Origin: Minwuiaceae bacterium
GTDB lineage: Bacteria; Pseudomonadota; Alphaproteobacteria; Minwuiales; Minwuiaceae
Assembly: GCA_028278525.1 (NCBI GenBank)
Contig: JANQEE010000003.1
Span: 1-64,000 of the forward strand
Direction of reading: 5' to 3'
Length of the DNA stretch: 64,000 bases
Under the pieces are notes generated by a model. The model searched no databases. It had not been told where the DNA came from and saw only the letters and a list, made by a program, of their open reading frames with translations. Numbering within the stretch: position 1 is the first letter of the stretch; each line of letters begins with the position of its first letter. Positions 1 to 7,833 of this stretch are shown here, piece by piece. The position numbers were made by a program, and so were the translations under genes.

Positions 1-118
1 CCCAACCACCCGTACAGGGTCCCCTCATGGGTGGTTGGGACGGGTGGTTGGGACGGGGGAGCGGGCCGGCTAGGCGCCCAAAAAGCGTCGCGAGACGCAT
101 TTTTGGACAGACACTAAG
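1..118. repeat. Palindromic repeat family A, copy 1 (left end cut by window)
   Basis: Arms CCCAACCACCC (1-11) and GGGTGGTTGGG (29-39) enclose a 17-nt loop (12-28). The right arm is duplicated in tandem (29-41 and 42-54) and runs on into GGGGGAGCGGGCCGGCTAGGC. A second small hairpin follows (about 84-100: GCGTC, GCGA loop, GACGC, then a T run) and the unit ends near CAGACACTAA (about 118). The same right half recurs at 13934-14008. The loop is the reverse complement of the loop in that copy, with one mismatch. It lies just upstream of the TctC-like gene. Confidence 0.85.
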
Positions 119-159
119 GCGAGGCGGCATAAAACGATAAACGCAGAGGGAATTTGGTA

Positions 160-1104
160 ATGATCAAAAAGATACTCGTAGCCGCCGCGCTTGCGGTCGG
201 TTTCTTTGGCGGCAGCGCTTTCGCCGCCTGGCCGGAAAAACCCATTCAGATCGTCATTCCGTGGCCGGCAACGAACGACCCCTCCACCCTGGTCGCGACG
301 GCCATCGCACCTGTCATGTCCCGGGACCTCGGCGTTCCGGTGAAAGTCGTGAACAAGCCGGGCGGCGGCGCCGTGTTGGCGACGGCCGAACTGGCCGGCT
401 CGCGGCCGGACGGCTACACCGTCGGGCTGATCTCCATCGGCCCTATGATCACCCAGGTCCTGCGCGGCAAGACACCCTACAAGAACCAGGACCTGCGGCC
501 GCTCGGCCTGGTCTGGTCCAGCCCCTTCACCCTGGCCGCCCGCGCCGACGCCCCTTACGACAACCTCACGGAACTGGCCGCATACGCCAAGGACCACGAC
601 CTTCGCCTGGCCCATTGGGGCATTGGCGCGGTGCCGACCCTCATCGCCATGAAGGCCGCCGCGGTCGGCGGCTTCCAGTGGAAGGAGACGGCTTATTCCA
701 AGCTCAATCCGCTGCTTGTCGTGCAGGGCGACGCCGACGTCATCACCTTCTCGACGCCCGGCCTTACCGACTACGTCGACTCCGGCAAGATGAAGCTTCT
801 CGCCGCGATGTTGCCGAACCGCGTGCCGGCCTATCCGGACGTGCCCACGGTCGCCGAACAGGGCTTCGGCGATGCCTATTCCATCTGGTTCGGCGCGTTC
901 GTGCCCAAGGCAACGCAGCCCAAGATCGTTGACGCCCTGTCGGCGTCGCTCTTCTCGGCGATGGAAGATGCCTCCGTGAAGCGGGTCATCGCCAATGTCG
1001 GCGTCGTCGCGCACCCGACCGGGCCGGACGAGGCCCGCAAGCGGATGGACGGCGAGTTGGCGGAGTTCGGCAAACTGATGAAGAGCCTGGGCATCATCGA
1101 ATAG
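160..1104 (+). CDS. Tripartite tricarboxylate transporter substrate-binding protein (TctC/Bug family)
   Basis: This is the periplasmic solute-binding protein of a TTT transporter, which captures a carboxylate-type solute and delivers it to TctA/TctB. The protein has 314 aa. Residues 1-22 form a signal peptide (KK start, hydrophobic core, AFA cleavage site), followed by WPEKPIQIVIPWP, the usual start of a mature Bug protein. The motifs NKPGGG and ELAGSRPDGYT are typical of the family. The ATG at 160 is preferred over an in-frame TTG at 154 because AGAGGG lies about 9 nt upstream and the signal peptide then starts at once. TctB and TctA follow in the same direction. The ligand cannot be deduced; the oxidase at the operon end hints at an amino-acid-like acid. 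Confidence 0.9.
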   Translation: MIKKILVAAALAVGFFGGSAFAAWPEKPIQIVIPWPATNDPSTLVATAIAPVMSRDLGVPVKVVNKPGGGAVLATAELAGSRPDGYTVGLISIGPMITQVLRGKTPYKNQDLRPLGLVWSSPFTLAARADAPYDNLTELAAYAKDHDLRLAHWGIGAVPTLIAMKAAAVGGFQWKETAYSKLNPLLVVQGDADVITFSTPGLTDYVDSGKMKLLAAMLPNRVPAYPDVPTVAEQGFGDAYSIWFGAFVPKATQPKIVDALSASLFSAMEDASVKRVIANVGVVAHPTGPDEARKRMDGELAEFGKLMKSLGIIE

Positions 1105-1130
1105 GACGGGGTCCGGGGGGAACCGCCGCT

Positions 1131-1652
1131 ATGTCTCGAAGCGACGACGCGGCATCGTCGGCGGAAGAACGGCCGCGGGCGCACGATGTGCTCGCGGCCG
1201 TTCTTGGGCTCGCGGCGGTCGCGCTGCTGGCCGGCTCCCCCTGGCTTGTCGACCGGTCCGGCCCGGAGCCGTTTTATAAAGGACCGTTGATATTCCCCCT
1301 GATCGCCCTGGCGATTATGGCGGCCGGGTCGGTACCGGCCGCGGTTCGCCTTTTGCTGTTCAGCGCGCGGACGGCGCAGCCGCTCGACGGCCGCGGTTTT
1401 CCCTGGACGGCCGCCAGGCTGTTCGCCTTGATGTGCTGCTTTCCTTTCGCGCTGGCGTTCATCGGGCTTGAGGCTTCCACCTTCCTGTTCGCCGCCGCCG
1501 GATTGCACTTGACCGGCCACGGCAGGCCGTTGCTCGTGCTTGGCATCGCCGCTTGCATGACGGCGATCCTCCACGTCGCGTTCAAGCTCATCCTCGACGT
1601 GTGGTTTCCGGCGCCGGGTATCCTGGATCTCATCGCGGGGGCCGGCGGGTGA
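1131..1652 (+). CDS. TctB-like small membrane subunit of tripartite tricarboxylate transporter
   Basis: A 173-aa polytopic membrane protein with four hydrophobic segments (about residues 22-37, 50-68, 96-118 and 132-155), the size and layout of TctB, the poorly conserved small membrane subunit of TTT systems. The call rests mainly on topology and position: it follows the substrate-binding protein by 26 nt, and its stop overlaps the GTG start of TctA by 4 nt (GTGA), so the two are probably translationally coupled. Confidence 0.8.
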   Translation: MSRSDDAASSAEERPRAHDVLAAVLGLAAVALLAGSPWLVDRSGPEPFYKGPLIFPLIALAIMAAGSVPAAVRLLLFSARTAQPLDGRGFPWTAARLFALMCCFPFALAFIGLEASTFLFAAAGLHLTGHGRPLLVLGIAACMTAILHVAFKLILDVWFPAPGILDLIAGAGG

Positions 1653-3139
1653 GCGGTCTCGTCGACGGGCTCCAGGCGGCGTTCTCGATCGCCAACATTC
1701 TGGCCCTTTCCATCGGCTCCGTGGTGGGGATCGCCTTCGGCGTCCTGCCCGGGCTTGGACCCATGGTGGGCATGGCCCTGCTGCTGCCGTTTACCTTCTC
1801 GCTGTCGCCGGAGGTCGCGCTGTCGCTGCTGCTCGGCGTGTTCTGCGGCGGCTACTACGGCGGCGGCGTGCCGGCCGTCCTGCTGCGCACGCCCGGCGTT
1901 CCGTCGTCGATGGTCACCAGCTTCGACGGCTTCCCGCTGACGCAGCGCGGCGAAGCGCAGACCGCGCTGTCGTCGGCTCTCGTCGGTTCGCTCGGCGGTG
2001 GGCTGATCAGCATCTTCATCCTGATCTTGCTCGCGCCGCTCTTGTCCCGCGTCGCCGCCAGCTTCGGCTCGCCGGAATACTTCGCTGCCGCCGTCTTCGG
2101 TGTGCTCCTGGTCGTCGTCTCCTTCCGCCAACAATTGGGCCCGAGCCTCATCCTCATCGGTTTCGGCTTCTGGCTGTCGACCGTCGGCATCGACGGGCCG
2201 ACGCTTAGCGCCCGTTACACCTTCGGCATCTGGAGCATTCAGAACGGGCTCGACATCGTGCCCCTGGTGCTCGGCCTGTTCGGGATCGGCCAGTCCCTGC
2301 TGCTGTTGGAACAGGGCATTCTCAAGACCGATCATCTGAACCTGTCCCGCGGCAGCCTCGACTTCTCGAAGATCCTGGGCATGGTCCGCTACTGGCGGAC
2401 GCTGATCCGCTCCGGCGTCATCGGCACCTTCGTCGGCTTGCTGCCCGGTCCCGGCTCCGTGCTCGCCTCCTTCATCTCCTACGACATGGCGAAACGGCGC
2501 TCGCCGCAGCCGGAGATGTTCGGCCGTGGCACGCCGGAGGGCTGCCTGGCGTCGGAGGCCGGCAACAACGCGGTTCCCGCCGGGTCGATGATCCCGCTTC
2601 TGACCCTCGGCATTCCGGGCGAGGCCCTGAGCGCCTTGCTGCTCAGCGTCTTCATCCTGAACGGCATCTATCCTGGGCCGCTGCTGCTGGTGAAGGAACC
2701 GGTGCTGATCTCGACGCTCTATTGGTCGATGTTGTTGATCAACCTAGTCGCCTTCTTCGTGCTGGCGCTCTGGCTGCGTCCCTTCGCCATGATCGTCAGG
2801 GCGCCCGCGAAGGTCCTCGCTGTCGCCATCGTCATCGTATCCCTTGTCGGCATCTACCCGGTCAATCTCCGGCTGTTCGATTGCGGCGTCGCGCTGGCGG
2901 CCGGGCTCTTCGGCTATCTGCTGCTGCGGATGAAATGGCCGATCGTCTCGCTGGTCATGGGAATCGTGATGGGTCCGATCATCGAGAACCGCCTGCGGGA
3001 AACCATGAGCCTCGGCGACGGCAGCCTGGCCATTCTGTTCGAACGGCCGATTACGGTGGTCATTCTCATCCTCAGCCTGGTGATCGTCGCCCTGCCGCTT
3101 TGGCGGCAGGTGAGGGGCTGGAGACAAGCGGATGTCTGA
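1649..3139 (+). CDS. TctA-like large membrane subunit of tripartite tricarboxylate transporter
   Basis: The 496-aa transport subunit, with about 10-12 hydrophobic segments and TctA signatures: a Gly/Pro-rich segment near the N-terminus (GVLPGLGPMVG) and its repeat (GLLPGPGSVLASF), which mark the inverted-repeat halves of the family, plus EAGNNAVPAG and LTLGIPG. The GTG at 1649 is chosen because it overlaps the tctB stop and gives the usual length of about 500 aa; the longer in-frame start at 1553 lies deep inside tctB. The gene overlaps the next one by 8 nt. Confidence 0.92.
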   Translation: MSGLVDGLQAAFSIANILALSIGSVVGIAFGVLPGLGPMVGMALLLPFTFSLSPEVALSLLLGVFCGGYYGGGVPAVLLRTPGVPSSMVTSFDGFPLTQRGEAQTALSSALVGSLGGGLISIFILILLAPLLSRVAASFGSPEYFAAAVFGVLLVVVSFRQQLGPSLILIGFGFWLSTVGIDGPTLSARYTFGIWSIQNGLDIVPLVLGLFGIGQSLLLLEQGILKTDHLNLSRGSLDFSKILGMVRYWRTLIRSGVIGTFVGLLPGPGSVLASFISYDMAKRRSPQPEMFGRGTPEGCLASEAGNNAVPAGSMIPLLTLGIPGEALSALLLSVFILNGIYPGPLLLVKEPVLISTLYWSMLLINLVAFFVLALWLRPFAMIVRAPAKVLAVAIVIVSLVGIYPVNLRLFDCGVALAAGLFGYLLLRMKWPIVSLVMGIVMGPIIENRLRETMSLGDGSLAILFERPITVVILILSLVIVALPLWRQVRGWRQADV

Positions 3140-4265
3140 CAATCTGACCGCCCCGAACTCTTTGACCGCCGATGTGGTCATCGTCGGCGCCGGTATCGCC
3201 GGCGCGGGGCTCGCGGCGGCCTTGGGCGGGCGTCGGCATGTCGTTCTGCTCGAACGGGAGGCGCAGGCCGGCTACCACGCCACCGGCCGCTCGGCCGCCG
3301 TTTTCACGCCCACCTATGGCGATGGCCCGATCCGTATGCTGACGGCGGCCGGCGCCGCGGCCCTGCACGATCCCGATTCCGCATTCTGGCCGCATCCCAT
3401 ATTGAAGCCGCGCGGCATGCTCCGCCTCGTCGCCGCGGACGGCTATGCGGACTACGCCCGGCATATGTACGAAGCCGGGGACGCGCACGATATCTGCCTG
3501 AACGAAGCCCGGGATCTCTTCCCGATCATGGACCCGCAACGTTTCATCACGGCCTCCTACGAGCGCGATGTCTTCGACATCGATGTCGATGGGCTTCTGC
3601 AAGGCTATCTCAGGAAAGCGCGCCGACTGGGCGCCGATGTCTATTTCGGGTGTGAGGTCACGGGCATTGTCAGGGACGGCGGCCGATGGCGGGTCGAGAC
3701 CGACGACGGCGTGTTCGACGCGCCCGTCGTCGTCAATGCGGCCGGCGCCTGGGCCGACGGCCTCGCGGGCCGCGCCGGTGTCCGCCATCTCGGCTTCCGG
3801 CCCCTGCGCCGGAGCATGGCGGTGATCGATCTGCCGGCGGACGCGCCGGCCAGCGAGGCCTGGCCGTTCGTCGTGCGCTTCCCGCTCGACTGGTACGCGA
3901 AGCCCGATTCCGGCTGGCTGATCGTCTCGCCGGGCGATGAAGAACTCATGCTGGCCCACGATGCCTACGCGGACGACATGGTGATCGCCGAAGGCCTCCA
4001 CCGCTTCGAGCAGGATGTGACGATGACGGTCGAAAAGGTTCGCCGCAGCTGGGCCGGGCTGCGCACCCACTCGGCGGACGGCTTCCCCGTGGTCGGCTTC
4101 GATCCGAACGCGGAGGGTTTCTTTTGGCTGGCCGGGCAGGGCGGTTTCGGCGTGCAGGCGGCGCCCGCTCTGTCGGACCTCGCCGCCGCCCTGATCTGCG
4201 GGGATGAACCGTCCTGTCTGCTGCCGCCGGCCTTCGCCGGCCGGTTGGCGCCGGCCCGGTTCTAG
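3132..4265 (+). CDS. FAD-dependent oxidoreductase of the DAO (D-amino-acid/glycine oxidase) family
   Basis: A 377-aa cytosolic flavoenzyme. A Rossmann fold lies at residues 14-40 with the dinucleotide signature GAGIAG (19-24) and an acidic end of the second strand (LLEREA). The segment VVNAAGAWAD is the second FAD-binding motif of the DAO family, and the C-terminal AGQGGFGVQAAPALSDL closes the FAD site. The start overlaps tctA by 8 nt, so it is the last gene of the transporter operon and probably oxidises the imported compound or a product of it. Likely substrates are a D-amino acid, glycine or an N-methylated amine; a 2-hydroxyacid cannot be excluded. Confidence 0.88.
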   Translation: MSDNLTAPNSLTADVVIVGAGIAGAGLAAALGGRRHVVLLEREAQAGYHATGRSAAVFTPTYGDGPIRMLTAAGAAALHDPDSAFWPHPILKPRGMLRLVAADGYADYARHMYEAGDAHDICLNEARDLFPIMDPQRFITASYERDVFDIDVDGLLQGYLRKARRLGADVYFGCEVTGIVRDGGRWRVETDDGVFDAPVVVNAAGAWADGLAGRAGVRHLGFRPLRRSMAVIDLPADAPASEAWPFVVRFPLDWYAKPDSGWLIVSPGDEELMLAHDAYADDMVIAEGLHRFEQDVTMTVEKVRRSWAGLRTHSADGFPVVGFDPNAEGFFWLAGQGGFGVQAAPALSDLAAALICGDEPSCLLPPAFAGRLAPARF

Positions 4266-4325
4266 GCTCGGGACTCATCAGTTGGGCAGCCTCTTGGGGT
4301 CGCTTTCATAAAAAAATTTGCAAAT

Positions 4326-4347
4326 CACATAAGTGTATGCTTATGTG
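4326..4347. promoter_or_regulatory. Probable operator of the ArsR-type repressor
   Basis: A perfect 8-bp inverted repeat, CACATAAG-N6-CTTATGTG, sits 5 nt before the GTG start of the ArsR-type gene in an AT-rich stretch (4310-4347). The size and AAG/CTT dyad fit ArsR/SmtB operators, and the position suggests autorepression of this two-gene unit. Confidence 0.7.
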
Positions 4348-4352
4348 TTGGC

Positions 4353-4667
4353 GTGACTGAGAACGACATATTCAAGGCTCTTGCCGACCCGACCCGCCGC
4401 ACGATCTTCGAGAAGCTGGCGGCCGGCGGCATGAATGCCAGTGCTTTGCGCGACGGTATGGAGATCAGTCAGCCGGCCATGTCCCAGCACCTTTCGGTGC
4501 TGCGCAACGCAAGACTGGTGCGGGAAGAACGGCAGGGACGTTTCGTGAACTATGAGGTCGATCCGGAGGGTTTGGCGCTCATAGCCCGATGGCTCACCAA
4601 ATACCGCGCCTATTGGCCCGCGCGGATCGACGCCCTGAAAATCATGCTGAAGGACATGGACCAATGA
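4353..4667 (+). CDS. ArsR-family winged-helix transcriptional regulator
   Basis: A 104-aa repressor with a winged helix-turn-helix: LADPTRRTIFEKL at residues 10-22, recognition helix around SQPAMSQHLSVLRNARLV (39-56) and wing RQGRFVNYEVD (60-70). There are no cysteines, so it is not a thiol-based arsenic or cadmium sensor. It belongs with the ArsR proteins paired with SRPBCC partners. The start is GTG. Its stop overlaps the ATG of the next gene (ATGA), so the two are coupled. A palindromic operator lies directly upstream. Confidence 0.9.
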   Translation: MTENDIFKALADPTRRTIFEKLAAGGMNASALRDGMEISQPAMSQHLSVLRNARLVREERQGRFVNYEVDPEGLALIARWLTKYRAYWPARIDALKIMLKDMDQ

Positions 4668-5023
4668 ACGAACCGGAGGCCGAGAGCCAGGCGGCGGATT
4701 TGGTGTTTGAGTACGAACTCGATGCGCCGCCCGAAAAAGTCTGGCGAGCAATCAGCATTCCCGAGTTTCGGGAGACGTGGTTGCCGAACGGAGACTTGGC
4801 CGAGGCAGAGCCGATTTCCTCTGCACCGGGCGAGGAGGTCCGCTACAGAATGAGAGACGACGAGCCGCCTTTCCTCGAAAGTACGGTCACGTTTCAGGTC
4901 AGGCCGAACGTCGATGGCGGCACCATCCTTAGAATTGTCCATGGGCTGGTCGACGAACGGCTGGCGAAGCAGCCTCCCATCGCCGCGAACAACAACTGGC
5001 CCTGCCTGATGCGCGCCGCCTGA
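4664..5023 (+). CDS. SRPBCC-domain protein (AHSA1/START-like), ArsR partner
   Basis: A 119-aa protein beginning with the typical SRPBCC pattern (FEYELDAPPEKVWRAIS, then FRETWLPNG). Such proteins form a hydrophobic ligand cavity, and ArsR-SRPBCC pairs are common in proteobacteria; the ligand is unknown. It is somewhat shorter than most AHSA1 proteins (140-160 aa), lacking part of the C-terminal helix. It overlaps the ArsR gene by 4 nt. Confidence 0.75.
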   Translation: MNEPEAESQAADLVFEYELDAPPEKVWRAISIPEFRETWLPNGDLAEAEPISSAPGEEVRYRMRDDEPPFLESTVTFQVRPNVDGGTILRIVHGLVDERLAKQPPIAANNNWPCLMRAA

Positions 5024-5068
5024 CGTTCCGAGCCGGTAACCTAAATTCCAGAAGACAGGAGTTCGCCG

Positions 5069-5701
5069 ATGCGCGAAGCGATGCAACTCGTCCCGATGGT
5101 TGTCGAACAATCGAGTCGCGGAGAACGGTCCTTCGACATCTATTCGCGGCTCCTGCGGGAGCGGATCGTCTTCCTCAACGGAGAGGTCAATGACGCGGTA
5201 TCCGCACTGGTTTGTGCGCAGCTCCTCTTTCTGGAGGCCGAGAACCCGAAAAAGCCGATTCACCTCTACATCAACTCGCCCGGCGGCGTGATTACCAGCG
5301 GCCTCGCCATGTACGACACCATGCGATACATCAAAGCGCCGGTGCAGACGCTCTGCATGGGAACGGCCCGCTCCATGGGATCGTTCCTTTTGATGGCGGG
5401 GGAGCCGGGCGAGCGGGCGGCGCTGCCCAATGCAAGTTTGCACGTCCATCAACCGCTCGGCGGTTTCCAGGGACAGGCGTCGGACATCCTGATCCATGCC
5501 GAGGAAATACAGCAAACCAAACGTCGCATGATCAGGCTTTATGCCGAACATTGCGGGCGCACTTACGAGGAAGTTGAACGCACGCTCGACCGGGACCGCT
5601 TCATGACGGCGGAGGAAGCTTTGGAATGGGGTCTGATCGACCGCATCCTCCAGGTGCGAGACGTCAAAGAAGAACCTGAGAACCCGGAGGCCCCGGCCTA
5701 G
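5069..5701 (+). CDS. clpP: ATP-dependent Clp protease proteolytic subunit (second-type ClpP)
   Basis: A 210-aa serine protease subunit that assembles as a heptameric ring and degrades proteins delivered by a Clp ATPase. The catalytic triad is visible as Ser102 (ARSMGS), His127 (VHQPLGG) and Asp176 (DRDRFM), and the oxyanion region NSPGGV is intact. The nucleophile motif reads GTARSMGS, unlike the GQAASMGA of housekeeping ClpP. There is no clpX or tig next to it. It is therefore probably a second ClpP rather than the main one. The start at 5069 has AGGAG about 7 nt upstream. It ends tail-to-tail with the next gene, overlapping by 4 nt. Confidence 0.9.
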   Translation: MREAMQLVPMVVEQSSRGERSFDIYSRLLRERIVFLNGEVNDAVSALVCAQLLFLEAENPKKPIHLYINSPGGVITSGLAMYDTMRYIKAPVQTLCMGTARSMGSFLLMAGEPGERAALPNASLHVHQPLGGFQGQASDILIHAEEIQQTKRRMIRLYAEHCGRTYEEVERTLDRDRFMTAEEALEWGLIDRILQVRDVKEEPENPEAPA

Positions 5702-6720
5702 TAAGCCCGCTGAATGCAGAAATCGACCACGTCGCCCATCGCCGCCTTGAACGGGCTGTTCGGAAATATTTCCAGCGCCGTGCGGGCCTCGTCGCCATAC
5801 TTCCGGGCACGGTCGATGGTATCGTTCAGCGCGCCGTGTTTGGTCATTAGGCTGAGCGCCCTGTCCAGGTCGCCGTCGCGCTGGTCGGTCTGTTCCAGGC
5901 AGCGCCGCCAGAAGGCCCGTTCCGCGTCGTCGCCGCGGTTGAACGCCAGCACCACCGGCAGCGTGATCTTGCCCTCTTTGAAATCGTCGCCGATCGATTT
6001 GCCCAGCGTTGCCTGCCGCGCCGAATAGTCCAGCGCGTCGTCGACCAGTTGGAACGCGATGCCGAGCGCCCGGCCATACCGGTCTAGCGCGTCGGCTTCG
6101 GCCTCCGGCCGCTCGGCCACCACCGCGCCGACCCGGCAGGCGGCGGCGAACAGGGCCGCCGTCTTGGCGCCGATCACTTCCAGATAGGTCGCTTCCGTCG
6201 TCTCGGTGTCGTTGGTGGTCAGCAGTTGCAGGACTTCGCCCTCGGCGATCACGGCGGACGCGTTGGACAGAATGCCCAGCACGTCCAGCGAACCGTCGGC
6301 GACCATCAGTTGGAACGCCCGGCTGAACAGGAAATCGCCGACCAGCACGCTGGCCTGGTTGCCCCAGACCGTGTTGGCCGTCGCGATGCCGCGCCGCAGG
6401 TCGCTTTCGTCGACCACGTCGTCGTGCAGCAGCGTGGCGGTGTGGATGAATTCGACGCAGGCCGCCAGGTGGACATGGCGCGGGCCGCCGTAGCCGCACA
6501 ACCGGGCCGACGCCAGCGTCAGCATCGGCCTCAGGCGCTTGCCGCCGGCCGCGATGATATGCCCGGCCAATTGCGGGATCAGTTCTACCCGGCTTTCCAT
6601 ATGCTCCAGGATCACCCGGTTGACCTGTTCCAGGTCCGGGCGGACCAGCAGCAGCAGGCTGTCCAGTGATGCCCGATCCAACGGTTCTTGTTCTAGCCCA
6701 ACTGACGCAATAGCTGACAC
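5698..6720 (-). CDS. All-trans polyprenyl diphosphate synthase (octaprenyl/decaprenyl type)
   Basis: A 340-aa enzyme that extends farnesyl or geranylgeranyl diphosphate with isopentenyl diphosphate to make the ubiquinone side chain. Both Asp-rich motifs are present: first DDVVD at residues 100-104, second DDALD at 227-231, with GGKRLRP at 59-65 and the KT and GDDFKEGK motifs. Small residues before the first motif (HTATLLHDD) fit a long-chain product; whether C40 or C50 cannot be decided. The ATG at 6720 is accepted. It is divergent from the DUF2007 gene. Confidence 0.92.
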   Translation of the reverse strand: MSAIASVGLEQEPLDRASLDSLLLLVRPDLEQVNRVILEHMESRVELIPQLAGHIIAAGGKRLRPMLTLASARLCGYGGPRHVHLAACVEFIHTATLLHDDVVDESDLRRGIATANTVWGNQASVLVGDFLFSRAFQLMVADGSLDVLGILSNASAVIAEGEVLQLLTTNDTETTEATYLEVIGAKTAALFAAACRVGAVVAERPEAEADALDRYGRALGIAFQLVDDALDYSARQATLGKSIGDDFKEGKITLPVVLAFNRGDDAERAFWRRCLEQTDQRDGDLDRALSLMTKHGALNDTIDRARKYGDEARTALEIFPNSPFKAAMGDVVDFCIQRAY

Positions 6721-6858
6721 GCGTGACCCCGTTTCGACTGCCTTACCGGCTGTTATAGCCTATTGGAGCATAATTTGCCCTCTTTGCCGGTCAAGGCTAG
6801 GTTGGTTCAACTTAAATCGATCTGGGAGGGCGGTCCGACAAGGGCTGCCGGGCACGGG

Positions 6859-7089
6859 ATGCAGGAACTGCTCAGGTCCAACGACCCGGTTCTGCTATCG
6901 TGGGTAGAGGCCTTGCTGCTCGGGGAAGGCATCGAATCCGTCGTGCTCGACCAGTTTACCAGTGTGATCGAAGGCAGCATCGGCGCCATTCCGCGCCGCC
7001 TCATGGTGCTCGAGGAGGATCTCGTCCGGGCCCGCCGCGCGCTTGCCGCGGCCGGATACGGCGAAGACGGCCAAATTCCCAACGCCTGA
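6859..7089 (+). CDS. DUF2007 small protein (putative signal-transducing)
   Basis: A 76-aa protein with the DUF2007 pattern: MQELLRSNDPVLLSWVEALL at the N-terminus, then VLDQFTSVIEGSIG and RRLMVLEEDLVRARRAL. Members are short alpha/beta proteins of unknown biochemical role that often sit beside a TrmN6-like methyltransferase and a polyprenyl synthase, as here. The ATG at 6859 matches the start usual in the family; a longer in-frame ATG at 6763 would add 32 unconserved residues. It is followed after 6 nt by the methyltransferase. Confidence 0.8.
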   Translation: MQELLRSNDPVLLSWVEALLLGEGIESVVLDQFTSVIEGSIGAIPRRLMVLEEDLVRARRALAAAGYGEDGQIPNA

Positions 7090-7095
7090 GCGGCC

Positions 7096-7833
7096 ATGCG
7101 GATTACCGAAGATCGTTTCCTCGGTGGGCGCCTGTCGGTGCGCCAGCCGGCCAAGGGCTTCCGCGCCGGCTCGGACAGCGTGCTGTTGGCGGCGGCGGTG
7201 CCTGCCGTCTCCGGGGAAACGGCGCTCGACCTCGGCTGCGGCGTCGGCGTCGGCGCTCTCTGTCTGGCGTCTCGGGTGGCCGGCATTCTTGTCACCGGGC
7301 TGGAATTACAATCCGAAATGGTGGAGCTGGCGCGACAAAATGCCGCGCATAACAACCTGGAAATGCAGGCGAATTTCCATGTCGGCGATGTCGCCGACCC
7401 GCCCGCCGCGCTTATCCCGGACAGCTTCGACCACGTCTTCGCCAACCCGCCCTATTTCCAGACGGGCCGCAGCAACCGCCCGGCCGACCCGTCGCGGGCG
7501 CTGGCGCGGACCGATGTCACCGGGCCGCTTGGCGCCTGGGTGCGCTGCATGGTCGCCATGGCCCGCCCCGGCGGCAGCATTACCGTGATCCATCGCAGCG
7601 AGCGGCTGGAGGAACTGACCGATTTGCTGGCCCGTGGCGCCGGCGATGTCGCGATACTGCCGCTTCTGGCCCATGCGGACCGTCCGGCCAAACGGGTCAT
7701 CGTCCAAGCCAGAAAGGGCGCGGATGGGAAGCTTCGCCGTCTACCGGGATTGGTGCTGCACCGCCCGGATGGGCCGTATACCGACGAGTTGGAAGCGATC
7801 CTGAGGGGCGGCGGACCGTTGCGTCTGCCTTAG
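7096..7833 (+). CDS. tRNA1(Val) (adenine37-N6)-methyltransferase-like protein
   Basis: A 245-aa class-I SAM-dependent methyltransferase. The SAM-binding loop is DLGCGVG (residues 45-51), the acidic end of strand 2 is GLELQ, and the catalytic NPPY motif (117-120) marks an N6-adenine or N5-glutamine methyltransferase. The N-terminal FRAGSDSVLLAA is typical of the YfiC/TrmN6 family, which modifies A37 of tRNA-Val. The exact target is inferred from family. It overlaps the 3' end of ppdK by 4 nt (convergent). Confidence 0.82.
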   Translation: MRITEDRFLGGRLSVRQPAKGFRAGSDSVLLAAAVPAVSGETALDLGCGVGVGALCLASRVAGILVTGLELQSEMVELARQNAAHNNLEMQANFHVGDVADPPAALIPDSFDHVFANPPYFQTGRSNRPADPSRALARTDVTGPLGAWVRCMVAMARPGGSITVIHRSERLEELTDLLARGAGDVAILPLLAHADRPAKRVIVQARKGADGKLRRLPGLVLHRPDGPYTDELEAILRGGGPLRLP

